A stretch of 64,000 nt of DNA from Cupriavidus sp. IDO (lineage in GTDB: Bacteria; Pseudomonadota; Gammaproteobacteria; Burkholderiales; Burkholderiaceae), in the NCBI RefSeq assembly GCF_000812465.1, contig NZ_JWMA01000199.1, positions 115,053-179,052 of the forward strand, written 5' to 3'. The notes beneath the pieces were generated by a model, which saw only the letters and a list, made by a program, of their open reading frames with translations, was not told the origin of the DNA and searched no databases. The translations under genes were made by a program, and so were the position numbers. Position 1 is the first letter of the stretch, and each line of letters opens with the position of its first letter. Below, one piece after another: positions 35,948-44,770 of the stretch.

Positions 35948-37024
35948 ATGAGCCAGGATTATTCGGCGTTTACCGGCACCAGGCCGGTGACGGAAACATC
36001 GGGCTTCGACCCGGCCGCGCTGGAGGCGTGGATGGCCCGGCACGTGGAGGGCTTTGCCGGTCCGCTGACCGTCGAGCAGTTCAACGGCGGCCAGTCCAAT
36101 CCCACCTTCAGGCTGGTCACGCCTCGCCAGGCCTACGTCATGCGTGCCAAGCCGGGGCCGCGGGCAAAGCTGTTGCCGTCGGCGCACGCGATCGAGCGAG
36201 AATTTCGCGTGATGGCAGCGCTTGCCGATACCGAGGTGCCAGTGGCGAGGATGCTTGCCATGTGCGAGGACGAGGCCGTGATTGGCCGTGCCTTCTACAT
36301 CATGGAATGCGTCAACGGTCGGGTGCTCTGGGATCCATCGCTGCCCGGCATGAGCAACCATGAGCGCAAGGCAATCTACGATGAGATGAATCGCGTCATC
36401 GCGGCGTTGCACTGCGTCGACTACAAGGCCATCGGCCTCGCCGACTATGGCAAGCCGGGCAACTTTTTTTCCCGTCAGATCGAGCGATGGAGCAGGCAGT
36501 ACAGGCTTTCCGAAACAGAATCCATTCCGGCGATGGATGCGCTCATTGCATCGTTGCCCGACCATATTCCGCATGAAGCGGAGGAACATGTCTGCATCGT
36601 GCATGGTGACTACCGGCTCGACAACCTCATATTCCATCCAACCGAACCCCGTGTCCTCGCGTTGCTCGACTGGGAACTCTCGACGCTGGGGCATCCGATG
36701 GCGGACTTCAGCAATCACTGCATGAGCCGGCATGTTGCACCCGGCCCGCTCCGGGGCATGGCAGGTATCGACCCCGCAAGCCTCGGCATCCCGGACGAGG
36801 CGGCGTATCGCCGTGCCTATGAACGACGCACCGGACGCAGGATTCCCGGCGACTGGAATTTCTACCTCGCTTTCAGCATGTTCCGGACCGCTGGCATTCT
36901 GCAGGGGATCATGAAGCGTGTGGCGGATGGCACGGCGTCATCGGCGCAGGCGCTCGAAGCGGGAAAGCTTGCCCGGCCAATGGCGGGGCTGGCCTGGAAG
37001 TACCTGCAAAAGCAGGCACGCTGA
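35948..37024 (+). CDS. ACAD10/LvaA-like acyl phosphotransferase (APH fold)
   Basis: A 358-residue aminoglycoside-phosphotransferase-fold kinase. The signatures match the ACAD10/ACAD11 kinase and LvaA group: LEAWM then FNGGQSNPTFRLV (nucleotide loop), AHAIEREFRVMAAL with the αC Glu, the catalytic loop VHGDYRLDNLIF and the metal site LALLDWELSTLGHPMADF. Enzymes of this group phosphorylate the hydroxyl of 4-hydroxyacyl-CoA thioesters so that an acyl-CoA dehydrogenase-like partner can remove it. The acyl-CoA dehydrogenase, SDR and ligase needed for such a route are in the same island. It is 13 bases after the membrane protein. Confidence 0.82.
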   Translation: MSQDYSAFTGTRPVTETSGFDPAALEAWMARHVEGFAGPLTVEQFNGGQSNPTFRLVTPRQAYVMRAKPGPRAKLLPSAHAIEREFRVMAALADTEVPVARMLAMCEDEAVIGRAFYIMECVNGRVLWDPSLPGMSNHERKAIYDEMNRVIAALHCVDYKAIGLADYGKPGNFFSRQIERWSRQYRLSETESIPAMDALIASLPDHIPHEAEEHVCIVHGDYRLDNLIFHPTEPRVLALLDWELSTLGHPMADFSNHCMSRHVAPGPLRGMAGIDPASLGIPDEAAYRRAYERRTGRRIPGDWNFYLAFSMFRTAGILQGIMKRVADGTASSAQALEAGKLARPMAGLAWKYLQKQAR

Positions 37025-37057
37025 CCCGGCCCACAATCCTCTCAACATCATTGCGGC

Positions 37058-37837
37058 ATGACGAACTCAACCCTCACCACTCTCGGTCCGCCGAGTTTCT
37101 CCGACTCCCTTGATTTCACAGGAAAGACTGTGCTTGTCGTGGGCGGCTCCAGCGGCATCGGCAACGGCATCGCGCAGGCATTCCGGCAACTCGGTGCGCA
37201 GGTTCATGCCTGGGGCACGCGTGCCCGGGCTTCCGACTACAGCGCCGACGAAGGCTCCGATCTTTCCGGCCTGCACTACGCGCAGGTGGATGTCTCCGAT
37301 CAGGCAGCCGTCAACGCCGCCCAACCCGCCTTCGAACGCCTTGACGTGCTGGTCCTTGCGCAAGGCACGATCCTGTACAAGCGAGCCGAGTTCGAGATGG
37401 CTGCCTTCGACCAGGTGCTGCGCGTGAATTTGTCCAGCACGATGGCCTGCGCGCTCAAATTCCAGCCGATGCTCCGTGAGAGCCGCGGTTCGCTGATCAC
37501 GCTGAGTTCGATCGCTGGCTTCCGATCTGTGCGGGGGAATCCGGCCTACGCCGCATCCAAGTCTGGTGTGGTGGGGCTGACCCGCACTCTGGGTGAAGCC
37601 TGGGCGCCTGACGGAATCCGCGTCAACGGCATTGCCCCTGGGCTGGTGGACACCAAGCTCACCAAGGTCACAACCAATTCGCCGGCGCGGCTCGATGCGG
37701 CCCTTTCCCGCGTGCCCCTCGGCCGCATGGGCCTGCCACAGGAGATAGCCGGAACGGCCGTCTTCCTGGCCTCTCCCCTGGCGTCCTACATGGTCGGGCA
37801 GACCCTGGTCGCCGACGGCGGCCTGACGCTGGCCTGA
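37058..37837 (+). CDS. Short-chain dehydrogenase/reductase
   Basis: A 259-residue classical SDR. The cofactor motif is VLVVGGSSGIGNGIAQAF (about residues 25-42), with the catalytic Ser region SLITLSSIAGF, YxxxK as YAASK (about 168-172) and a C-terminal PLASYMVGQTLVADGGLT. The loop after beta-2 (WGTRARA) favours NADP by its Arg residues, though this is a soft rule. As last gene of the module C operon, 33 bases after the phosphotransferase, it may act as a 3-hydroxyacyl dehydrogenase or ketoreductase in the pathway. Confidence 0.88.
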   Translation: MTNSTLTTLGPPSFSDSLDFTGKTVLVVGGSSGIGNGIAQAFRQLGAQVHAWGTRARASDYSADEGSDLSGLHYAQVDVSDQAAVNAAQPAFERLDVLVLAQGTILYKRAEFEMAAFDQVLRVNLSSTMACALKFQPMLRESRGSLITLSSIAGFRSVRGNPAYAASKSGVVGLTRTLGEAWAPDGIRVNGIAPGLVDTKLTKVTTNSPARLDAALSRVPLGRMGLPQEIAGTAVFLASPLASYMVGQTLVADGGLTLA

Positions 37838-37923
37838 GCAAAGAACCCTTGCACATCTGCGCGCCAGGACGGGGCGCCGAACAACGTCGATCACCTCGAC
37901 ACGGCCGAACCTGACCGGCCGGC

Positions 37924-39246
37924 TCAGTCCAGCTTCCGCCCCGCCGTCTCCGGCACCATCGCCAGCCCCACCAGCGATACCAGTCCGCAGGCAATCACAT
38001 ACAGGGCCGGCGCACTGGGGCTGCCGGTCACCCCAATCAGCCACGTCGCCAGGAACTGCGCAAAGCCGCCGAATACCAGCACGCCGATGCAGTAGACAAT
38101 CGACAGGCCGGTGGCCCGGATGCGACGCGGGAACAGCTCGGAGAGCATCACGACCGAGGGCACCACATTGATCACCAGCGTCAGGGCCAGCACGGACACT
38201 GCGCCCAGCAGCGTCGGCAGGCCGGGCCTGGCATTGATCAGCATGAAGGCCGGGTAGATCAGCACCAGCATGGCGATGCGCGACCACAGGATGACCGGGC
38301 GCCGGCCGACGCGGTCGGACAGGCGGCCGGCCCAGGCCGCCAGCGCCACCTGCACCGTGGCCGCCAGGCAGCCGGACCACATGCCCAGCGAAAGCGGCAT
38401 CTTCAGCACCGTGACGGCGTAGCTCGTCATGTAGTGCAGGACGATATAGGTGGCCGCCGTGCCGCCGATGGTGATCAGCACACCCGCCACGATCATGCGG
38501 CCATGGCGCGTGAACAGCTCGGCCAGCCCGGCACGCTCGCCGCTGCCGTGTCCGGCGCTGCCGCCGGTTTCGTCAAGGTGGCGCCGGATGTAGATGCCCA
38601 CCGGAATCACCAGGATGCCGATGACGAACGGCACGTGCCAGCCCCAGCTCTCCAGCGCCGCGGCCGGCAGCAGGTTGGTCAGCGCCAGTCCCACCAGCGA
38701 GCCCAGCAGCACGTTCAGCCCCTGGCTGAACATCTGCCAGCTGCCGTAGTAGCCGCGCGTATTGTCATCGGCGTATTCCATCAGCAGCGCGGTCGATGCG
38801 CCCATCTCGCCGCCGAGGGCGAAGCCCTGCACCAGCCGCGCCAGGACGATCATCACCGGCCCGATCCAGCCGGCCTGCGCGTAGGTGGGCGCCACCACGA
38901 ACAGCGCCGAGCCGAGACCCATCAGCAGCAGCGTCAGCGTCATGGCCGGCTTGCGGCCGACCCGGTCAGCGTACAGGCCGAGCATGACGCCGCCCAGCGG
39001 CCGGGCCACGAACCCCACGCCAAAGGTGGCGAGCGACAGCATCAGCGGAGCGAGTGCGCCGCCGACCGGAAAGAACAGCTTGCCGATCAGCACGGCGAAG
39101 AAGCTGTAGACGGTGAAGTCGTAGAACTCCAGGCCGTTGCCGATGGTGATGGCGGCGATGGCACCGCGCCTCGGCACCGCGCGTGCCACGGGGCTGTCCT
39201 GGGCGAGCGCGCCGCCGGGCGCGGTGACAATGGATTGCGGGGTCAT
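37924..39246 (-). CDS. MFS transporter, metabolite:H+ symporter (MHS) family
   Basis: A 440-residue major facilitator with twelve membrane segments, started at 39246 behind AAGGAG; the frame runs 36 codons further upstream. The N-terminal IGNGLEFYDFTVYSFFAVLIGKLFFP is the hallmark of the MHS family (ProP, ShiA, KgtP, citrate carriers). RPLGGVMLGLYADRVGRKPAM and GRLSDRVGRRPVILW are the two MFS loop motifs. It lies 34 bases downstream of an M20 amidohydrolase in the same direction, so it probably imports that enzyme's substrate or a product. Confidence 0.9.
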   Translation of the reverse strand: MTPQSIVTAPGGALAQDSPVARAVPRRGAIAAITIGNGLEFYDFTVYSFFAVLIGKLFFPVGGALAPLMLSLATFGVGFVARPLGGVMLGLYADRVGRKPAMTLTLLLMGLGSALFVVAPTYAQAGWIGPVMIVLARLVQGFALGGEMGASTALLMEYADDNTRGYYGSWQMFSQGLNVLLGSLVGLALTNLLPAAALESWGWHVPFVIGILVIPVGIYIRRHLDETGGSAGHGSGERAGLAELFTRHGRMIVAGVLITIGGTAATYIVLHYMTSYAVTVLKMPLSLGMWSGCLAATVQVALAAWAGRLSDRVGRRPVILWSRIAMLVLIYPAFMLINARPGLPTLLGAVSVLALTLVINVVPSVVMLSELFPRRIRATGLSIVYCIGVLVFGGFAQFLATWLIGVTGSPSAPALYVIACGLVSLVGLAMVPETAGRKLD

Positions 39247-39280
39247 GCGGTGTCTCCTTTTATATTTCTGCTGGCGCTTC

Positions 39281-40450
39281 TCAGGCCAGAAAGCGTTCCG
39301 CCAGCTTGACCCAGTACGTCGCCCCGAGCGGCAGGCAGGCGTCATTGAAGTCATAGCCGGGGTTGTGGACCATGCAGCCCCCCTCTCCGTCGCCGTTGCC
39401 GATGATCAGGTAGCAGCCGGGGCGCTGTTCCAGCAGGAAGGCAAAGTCCTCGCTGCCGGTCAGCGGCACCATGTCCTCGATCAGGCCGTCCTCGCCCAGC
39501 CACTCTCGCGCCACGTCGCGCGCCAGTTCGGTTTCGGCAGAATGGTTCACCAGCACCGGGTAGCGGCGGTTGTAGTCCACCTCGGCGCGTGCGCCGAAGC
39601 TCTCGGCCTGGGCGTGTGCCAGGGCGGTGATGCGCTGCTGGAGCAGGTCGCGCACCTCGGCGCGCAGGGCGCGCACCGACAGGCGCAGCTCGGCGCTTTC
39701 CGGAATCACATTGGGGGCTTGCCCTGACTGGATCGAGCCGACCGTGACAATGGCCATGTCGAGCGGATTGACATTGCGCGCCACCACGCTCTGCAGCGCC
39801 ATCACCATCGACGCGCATGCCACGACCGGGTCGATCGCCTTGTGTGGCACCGCGCCGTGGCCGCCGCGCCCGGTCACGCGGATCGTGACGGTATCGGAAG
39901 ACGCCATGAAAGGTCCGGGCAGGAAGCCGAACTTGCCGACCGGGTGACCGGGCATGTTGTGCAGGGCGAACACCGCATCGCAGGGGAACAGGTCGAACAG
40001 GCCGTCCTCGAGCATTTCGCGAGCGCCGCCCATGCCTTCTTCGGCAGGCTGGAAGATCAGGTGCAGCGTGCCGCGGAAGGGCTTGTGCGTGGCGAGATGC
40101 TTTGCCGCTGCCAGCAGCGTGGCGGTGTGGCCGTCGTGCCCGCAGGCGTGCATCTTGCCCTCGATGCGGCTGGCGTATGGCAGGCCGGTGGCTTCCCGGA
40201 TGGGCAGGGCATCCATGTCGGCCCGCAGGCCGAGTGCGCGGCCCTCGCCATTGCGCAGCGTGCCCACTACGCCGGTGCGGCCAAGCCCGCGGTGCACGCT
40301 GTAGCCCCAGGCCTGCAGGCATTCCGCCACCAGGTCGCTGGTGGCGAATTCCTCGAAGCCGAGTTCGGGATGGGCGTGGATGCGGTGGCGCAGTGCCACC
40401 ATCTCGTCTTCGATGGCCCGGATGCCGGGCAGGACGGCGTCCTGATGCAT
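39281..40450 (-). CDS. M20-family amidohydrolase (hippurate/N-acyl amino acid type)
   Basis: A 389-residue metal-dependent amidohydrolase of the M20D/HipO group, started at 40450 (AGGAGACA upstream). Motifs in order: RHRIHAHPELGFEEF near the N-terminus, LRADMDALPI, the metal ligands in HACGHDGHTA (about residues 100-109), PAEEG with the catalytic Glu, ALHNMPG and the C-terminal TGSEDFAFL. Such enzymes hydrolyse N-acyl amino acids, hippurate or auxin-type conjugates. It is divergent from a LysR regulator, with a perfect palindrome between them, and forms an operon with the MHS transporter. Confidence 0.9.
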   Translation of the reverse strand: MHQDAVLPGIRAIEDEMVALRHRIHAHPELGFEEFATSDLVAECLQAWGYSVHRGLGRTGVVGTLRNGEGRALGLRADMDALPIREATGLPYASRIEGKMHACGHDGHTATLLAAAKHLATHKPFRGTLHLIFQPAEEGMGGAREMLEDGLFDLFPCDAVFALHNMPGHPVGKFGFLPGPFMASSDTVTIRVTGRGGHGAVPHKAIDPVVACASMVMALQSVVARNVNPLDMAIVTVGSIQSGQAPNVIPESAELRLSVRALRAEVRDLLQQRITALAHAQAESFGARAEVDYNRRYPVLVNHSAETELARDVAREWLGEDGLIEDMVPLTGSEDFAFLLEQRPGCYLIIGNGDGEGGCMVHNPGYDFNDACLPLGATYWVKLAERFLA

Positions 40451-40524
40451 GACTGTGTCTCCTGTTGGGATGACGGGATCATAGGAGGCGCCAGTGGCCC
40501 GCGGGAGGCCCAATCTTGTTATCC

Positions 40525-40543
40525 TGACAACCCCTGGTTGTCA
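40525..40543. promoter_or_regulatory. Perfect LysR-type operator palindrome
   Basis: TGACAACCCCTGGTTGTCA: eight-base arms around CCT, placed eleven bases before the LysR start and 75 bases before the divergent amidohydrolase start. It is the only strong palindrome in the 103-base divergent gap. Confidence 0.75.
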
Positions 40544-40553
40544 CCGCCGCATC

Positions 40554-41516
40554 ATGAAACTCCATCAGCTCCAGGCCCTGTCCGCCGTCGCGGACGCGGG
40601 CAGCATTCGTGCCGCGGCCCGCCTGCTGGGGCTGTCGCAGGCGGCCGTCACCAAGGCCTTGCGCGAACTGGAATCCGAAGTGCAGTTATCGCTGCTTCAT
40701 CGCACTGCGCGTGGCGTCGCTTTCACGGAGGCCGGGCAACGGCTGCTTGCCCATGCCAGGCTGGTCGTGCACCAGGTCGAACGCGCGGGCGCCGAGCTGG
40801 CGGACCTGCGCGGCCAGGATGAAGGCCAGGCCGGGCGCCTGTCGGTAGCCCTGACGCCGTGGATCATGCTGACCTTCCTGTCTGAAACCCTGCAGCGCTT
40901 TCGCGAGCGCATGCCGCGCGTGCAGCTGGAAATCTTCGAAGGGCTGACGGCGGTGGCGCTGCCGCGCCTGCGCGAAGGCCTGCTCGATTTCGCCGTGGTG
41001 CCATTCACGGCGGCCATGTCGGACCAGGAATTCGACAGCGAACCGTTGCTGGCCTACGGTTCCTGCGTGATCGCCAGCCGGGAGCACCCGTGCGCGACAG
41101 AGACTTCCCTGCACCGGCTGCTGGAGCAGGACTGGGTGGTCAACTACACCTCGGCCAGTTACCCCGCGCTGATGCAGAACCTGTTCTGGCAGCATGGCGC
41201 GCGCATCGAGCCGTGCCGGCTGCATTGCGCCCACTCGACCACGCTGCTGCTGGAGATGGTGCGCCATGCCGGCATGCTGAGCTACTGCCCGCGTCCGCTG
41301 CTGCTGAGCGGCGCCATGCGTGGCTGGTCGGCGGCCCTGCCGCTGGCCGAGCAGTTCGAAACCACGGGCCTTGGCATCATCACGCGCCGCAACGCGCTGC
41401 AGGGGAGTGCCGCGCAATGCTTTGTCGATTGCCTGAAGGCGGTCATCCGGCGCCGCGCCCGTTCGGCCGCCCGCGAGGATCGCGAGCTGTTCGACCTGCT
41501 GGACGTGCGCTACTAG
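40554..41516 (+). CDS. LysR-family regulator of the amidohydrolase-MFS operon
   Basis: A 320-residue LysR regulator. The N-terminal winged helix (MKLHQLQALSAVADAGSIRAAARLLGLSQAAVTKALRELE split at residues 1-40) starts exactly at 40554, so that ATG is preferred over upstream codons. The rest is the periplasmic-binding-like effector domain with several His and Cys residues. The divergent orientation and the palindrome at 40525-40543 indicate that it regulates the amidohydrolase and transporter and itself. The effector is unknown. Confidence 0.92.
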   Translation: MKLHQLQALSAVADAGSIRAAARLLGLSQAAVTKALRELESEVQLSLLHRTARGVAFTEAGQRLLAHARLVVHQVERAGAELADLRGQDEGQAGRLSVALTPWIMLTFLSETLQRFRERMPRVQLEIFEGLTAVALPRLREGLLDFAVVPFTAAMSDQEFDSEPLLAYGSCVIASREHPCATETSLHRLLEQDWVVNYTSASYPALMQNLFWQHGARIEPCRLHCAHSTTLLLEMVRHAGMLSYCPRPLLLSGAMRGWSAALPLAEQFETTGLGIITRRNALQGSAAQCFVDCLKAVIRRRARSAAREDRELFDLLDVRY

Positions 41517-41539
41517 CGCGATGCCGCCGGGCGCGGCAG

Positions 41540-42445
41540 TCAGGTATGGAAGCTCCGTGAGGGCAAGGCCTTCGCCGCCTGCGCTTCCTCTCCGCTACGC
41601 TCGAACTCCGCTATGACCTGCGCACCCAGCAGCAGCAAGGTCGCGGCAATCTCCAGGCTCAGCAGCACGATGATGGCGGTGGTCAGCGACCCGTAGACCC
41701 GGCTCACCTGCGACAGCGTGGCGAAGTACCACACCAGCACATGGCGCGAGATCTCCCAGAGGATGGCTGCCGTTACCGCGCCGAGGAAGGCGTGGCGCAG
41801 TGAAAGACGGCCGACCGGCATGACCAGGTAGATGGAAGTCAGCAGCAGGACCTCGCCCACCAGCCCCAGCACGTAGAGGAGGCCGGTGGAGAGCCGGCCG
41901 AGCGACCAGTCGTGGCCGAGCACTTCCACATGGCGCTCGCCGATTGCCATCAGGCTGCCGGATACCACCGACACCAGCAGCAGGCCAAGGCTGAGCACCA
42001 CGATATAGCAGTAGGGCAGTATCGCGGAAATCAGGAAGTGGCGCCGCCGGATGGCCACGCGGTGCACGAAGATCACCGACATGGCGTTCTCCAGCACGGT
42101 GAAGGCGAGCGAGCTGAAAAACATCATCGTCACCAGCAGCACCCAGCCGATCGTGCCGCGGTTGTGCAGGAAGCTGGCCAGCTCGCCGACCAGCGCGCGC
42201 GACTGCCCCGGCACCAGCCATTCGAGGTAGCGGGAAAGCGTGGCCAGCAGCAGGTCCGGATCGATGACATGCGACAGCGCAATCATCATCAGGATCAGCA
42301 GCGGCACGATGGACAGCAGCGCGTAATACGCCACCGCGCCGGCCAGCAGCAGCCCCTGGTTGGCGCGGAACTGCCGCAGCGTGCGCAAGGCAAAGGGGCC
42401 GGGGTGGTGAAGCAGGTCGCGGACGCGCGCGTCGAGAATCTGCAT
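41540..42445 (-). CDS. YihY/BrkB-family inner-membrane protein
   Basis: A 301-residue membrane protein of the YihY/BrkB family with six hydrophobic segments. The family pattern LRQFRANQGLLLAGAVAYYALLSIVPLLIL is near the N-terminus (positions 22-52), followed by the WEISRHVLVWYF and YGSLTTAIIVLLSLEIAATLLLLGAQ segments. The family was once called ribonuclease BN; the present view is an integral membrane protein of uncertain function. It is convergent with the LysR gene and downstream of a small membrane protein gene on the same strand. Confidence 0.9.
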   Translation of the reverse strand: MQILDARVRDLLHHPGPFALRTLRQFRANQGLLLAGAVAYYALLSIVPLLILMMIALSHVIDPDLLLATLSRYLEWLVPGQSRALVGELASFLHNRGTIGWVLLVTMMFFSSLAFTVLENAMSVIFVHRVAIRRRHFLISAILPYCYIVVLSLGLLLVSVVSGSLMAIGERHVEVLGHDWSLGRLSTGLLYVLGLVGEVLLLTSIYLVMPVGRLSLRHAFLGAVTAAILWEISRHVLVWYFATLSQVSRVYGSLTTAIIVLLSLEIAATLLLLGAQVIAEFERSGEEAQAAKALPSRSFHT

Positions 42446-42548
42446 GGCAGGGTGCTGTGAGCTGTGCTCCCAGCAATATCGTGCTTCGGACGCCGCAGCG
42501 CAAGCCGCAGATCATTCGCGCGGCGCAGGCCGCGCGACGGTTGGGACG

Positions 42549-42719
42549 CTAAGAGGGATCTTTGGACCGCGTACGCGACACGGCTGCCATCACGCCCAGG
42601 CCAAGCACGATCAGGCAGGCGATGCCGATATAGACCGGCGCCAGGCCTGCCGTGCTGAGCCCCCACGCGATACCGCCGACCAGCAACAGCACGCCTATCA
42701 GATACAGCGCGAACGACAT
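42549..42719 (-). CDS. Two-helix small membrane protein
   Basis: A 56-residue protein with two hydrophobic segments (about residues 3-21 and 25-45) separated by a short LSTAG turn and ending in a charged RTRSKDPS tail. The ATG at 42719 has a plausible ribosome-binding site (GGAGG on the minus strand, 42728-42724 region). It precedes yihY on the same strand with about 100 bases between. No family is recognised. Short hydrophobic frames of this type are common as real small inner-membrane proteins. Confidence 0.65.
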   Translation of the reverse strand: MSFALYLIGVLLLVGGIAWGLSTAGLAPVYIGIACLIVLGLGVMAAVSRTRSKDPS

Positions 42720-42899
42720 AAGGCACCTCCTGTGAGGGGAGCAGAATGCTGCGACTTGTACTCAATCTAGGCGGGAACCGGCGCAAGCGGGGTCGGACAA
42801 TGGCGGAGCGTGACGTAGGTCTGTTCTGACCTGGCGGGTGACGGGTGCGGCAGTTTCCCGCTCCTCCCACGCGGAAGCGGGAGAGGAGCAAGCCGGGAC

Positions 42900-43082
42900 T
42901 CAGACCTTGATATCGATGTTCTGGCCCAGATGCGGCGGATTGCTGGCCGCGCCTGCCTGCGGTGCTGCCTGCAGCAGGGCGGCGACGCCCTGGGCCTGCA
43001 GGTCGAGCGACTTGCGCAGCATCAGCAAGGACACCGGGTCGGTGCCCGGGTTGCTTGCCGCGCTGACGTTGGATATTTCCAT
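42900..43082 (-). CDS. YjfB-like putative motility protein
   Basis: A 60-residue protein whose form matches the YjfB family of putative motility proteins: an N-terminal SNVSAAS stretch, the helix LLMLRKSLDLQAQGVAALLQA (split at residues 20-39) and a C-terminal NPPHLGQNIDIKV, where the family usually ends NPPNLGQNV-like. The start at 43082 is the only Met before that region. Chemotaxis and flagellar genes (flhC, a chemoreceptor) are in the window but 18 kb away. Function unproven. Confidence 0.65.
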   Translation of the reverse strand: MEISNVSAASNPGTDPVSLLMLRKSLDLQAQGVAALLQAAPQAGAASNPPHLGQNIDIKV

Positions 43083-43400
43083 AGCGGTTGTTCCTGGTCG
43101 AGATTGGGAAAGGTAATGCCGCGGGGAAGGCGCGACGAATCCAGCCCGCGCGGACTTCCCTGCATCATCAATGACGGCCGGATTCCCCGATTCTTGAATG
43201 CCCCAGCGAAAGCACAGGCGCGGCACTTGTGTATAGCGCCACCGCGGGCAAAGCCCCGTTGCGCGATCCGACACAATATTTCCGCGCCCGGCCGGTCAAA
43301 AAAAACACGCTGCGCCTGCCGTTGCGGCCGCCCGGCCAGCACAGGCGCCTTCTGTCAACAGGATCCGGGAGCTGGCCGATTGGAAATTGCTGTTGAGCTG
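43083..43400. other. Divergent intergenic region
   Basis: About 318 bases between the YjfB-like gene (leftward) and the antiporter (rightward). It is less GC-rich near 43270-43320 (ACACAATATTT and a run of As). I see no certain promoter, RNA or further gene; the antiporter frame continues through it but without homology. Confidence 0.5.
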
Positions 43401-44720
43401 ATGACACGCATCGGCATCCTGCTGGTGCTGATCGCATTCAGCCACGCCGCCGCGCTACGGCTGCGCGTGCCGGATTCACTTGTCCTGACCGCGATGGGCG
43501 TGCTGCTTGGCGTCGGCTACCTGGTTCTGCAGCGCGTGGCGCCAGATCTGGCAGGGCAGACGATCGCGCCGTTCCTGTCTCCCTCTCTGCCCCCCGAGGC
43601 CTATCTCTGGATCTTCCTGCCGCCAGTGCTGTTCCAGGCCGCGATGGAGGTGGACACCAGCGAGCTGCTTGCCGATATTGCGCCGATCCTCGTGCTCGCC
43701 ATCGGCGCAGTGTTCACCGCGACTGCCTTTGTCGGTGGCGCCGCGTACCTGACCAGCGGGCAAAGCCTGACGGTGTGCTTCCTGCTCGGGGCGATCATCA
43801 GCACGACCGATCCGTCCACGGTCATTGCCCTGTTCCAGGACGGCGGAGCGCCCAGGCGGCTGATCCGGCTGATCGAAGGGGAAAGCCTGTTCAACGACGC
43901 GGCGGCGATTGCCATCACCACGCACCTGATCGCCACACTGGGCGGGCCGGCGGCCCGATCGCTGACTGGCTCCGCGGCGGGGGATCTCCTGCTTTCACTG
44001 ATCGGCGCCGCCGCATTCGGCCTGCTTGCCGGCTCTCTGCTTGCCGCCATGGTGAGGGTATTGCGCGGTCCGGCACTGTCTGAGTTTTCGCTTTCGCTTG
44101 CCTTGCCCAGCCTGCTCTATCCCGCCGCCGAGCACTGGCTGCACGTGTCCGGCGTGGTGGCGGTGGTGTGCGCGGGCCTGGCGGCAGGGCGGCAGCTGCG
44201 CGCGCGGCAGACGCCCGCGGAATCCGTCATGTTCCGCGAATTGTGGTGCCATCTTGCGGCGTTCTCCGGTTCCGCGGTGTTTCTTCTGGCGGCATTGCAT
44301 GTGCCGACCATGCTGCGCGACTTCCGCACTGCGGACGCCTTGGTGCTGTGCCTGGTGGTGATTGCCGCGCTGTTGAGCCGGCTCGGCACGATCGGGATCT
44401 GTCTGCCGCTGCTGAGCCGGATGGGCGCGTGCGAGCCGGTGCCACGCAAGCACCGGCTGCTGATCGCATGGGGCGGCGTGCGCGGGCCGGTGACGCTGAC
44501 GCTCGCGCTGTGCGTCGCGCGCAACGACGCGCTGCCGGCCGACGCGCGGCATATTGCGGCAGTGGTCGCGACGGCGTTCGTGCTGCTGAACCTCGTCTGC
44601 AACGGGTTGACGCTCAGGCTGCTGATGCGGCGGCTCGGCATTCAGATGCCGGCGGATGAGTCGCCGGATCCGGATAAGGCGCCGGCCGCCGCGACGCTCA
44701 CGGCACCTCGACGACCTTGA
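43401..44720 (+). CDS. CPA1-family Na+/H+ (cation/proton) antiporter
   Basis: A 439-residue NhaP/NHE-type antiporter with about 12-13 membrane helices. The start at 43401 opens the first helix (MTRIGILLVLIAFSHAAALR); the open frame extends far upstream. The core motifs are LPPVLFQAAMEVD (inhibitor-binding-like, about residues 74-86), GAIISTTDPSTVIALF (about 130-145) and GESLFNDAAAIAI with the ND ion-binding pair (about 162-174), plus WGGVRGPVTLTLAL near 360. It probably exchanges Na+ or K+ for protons at the inner membrane. Monocistronic. Confidence 0.9.
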   Translation: MTRIGILLVLIAFSHAAALRLRVPDSLVLTAMGVLLGVGYLVLQRVAPDLAGQTIAPFLSPSLPPEAYLWIFLPPVLFQAAMEVDTSELLADIAPILVLAIGAVFTATAFVGGAAYLTSGQSLTVCFLLGAIISTTDPSTVIALFQDGGAPRRLIRLIEGESLFNDAAAIAITTHLIATLGGPAARSLTGSAAGDLLLSLIGAAAFGLLAGSLLAAMVRVLRGPALSEFSLSLALPSLLYPAAEHWLHVSGVVAVVCAGLAAGRQLRARQTPAESVMFRELWCHLAAFSGSAVFLLAALHVPTMLRDFRTADALVLCLVVIAALLSRLGTIGICLPLLSRMGACEPVPRKHRLLIAWGGVRGPVTLTLALCVARNDALPADARHIAAVVATAFVLLNLVCNGLTLRLLMRRLGIQMPADESPDPDKAPAAATLTAPRRP

Positions 44721-44770
44721 TTTCCTCCCGGTAAGGATGGCGCAGGCGCAGCGCAGCGACGATGGCCTTA

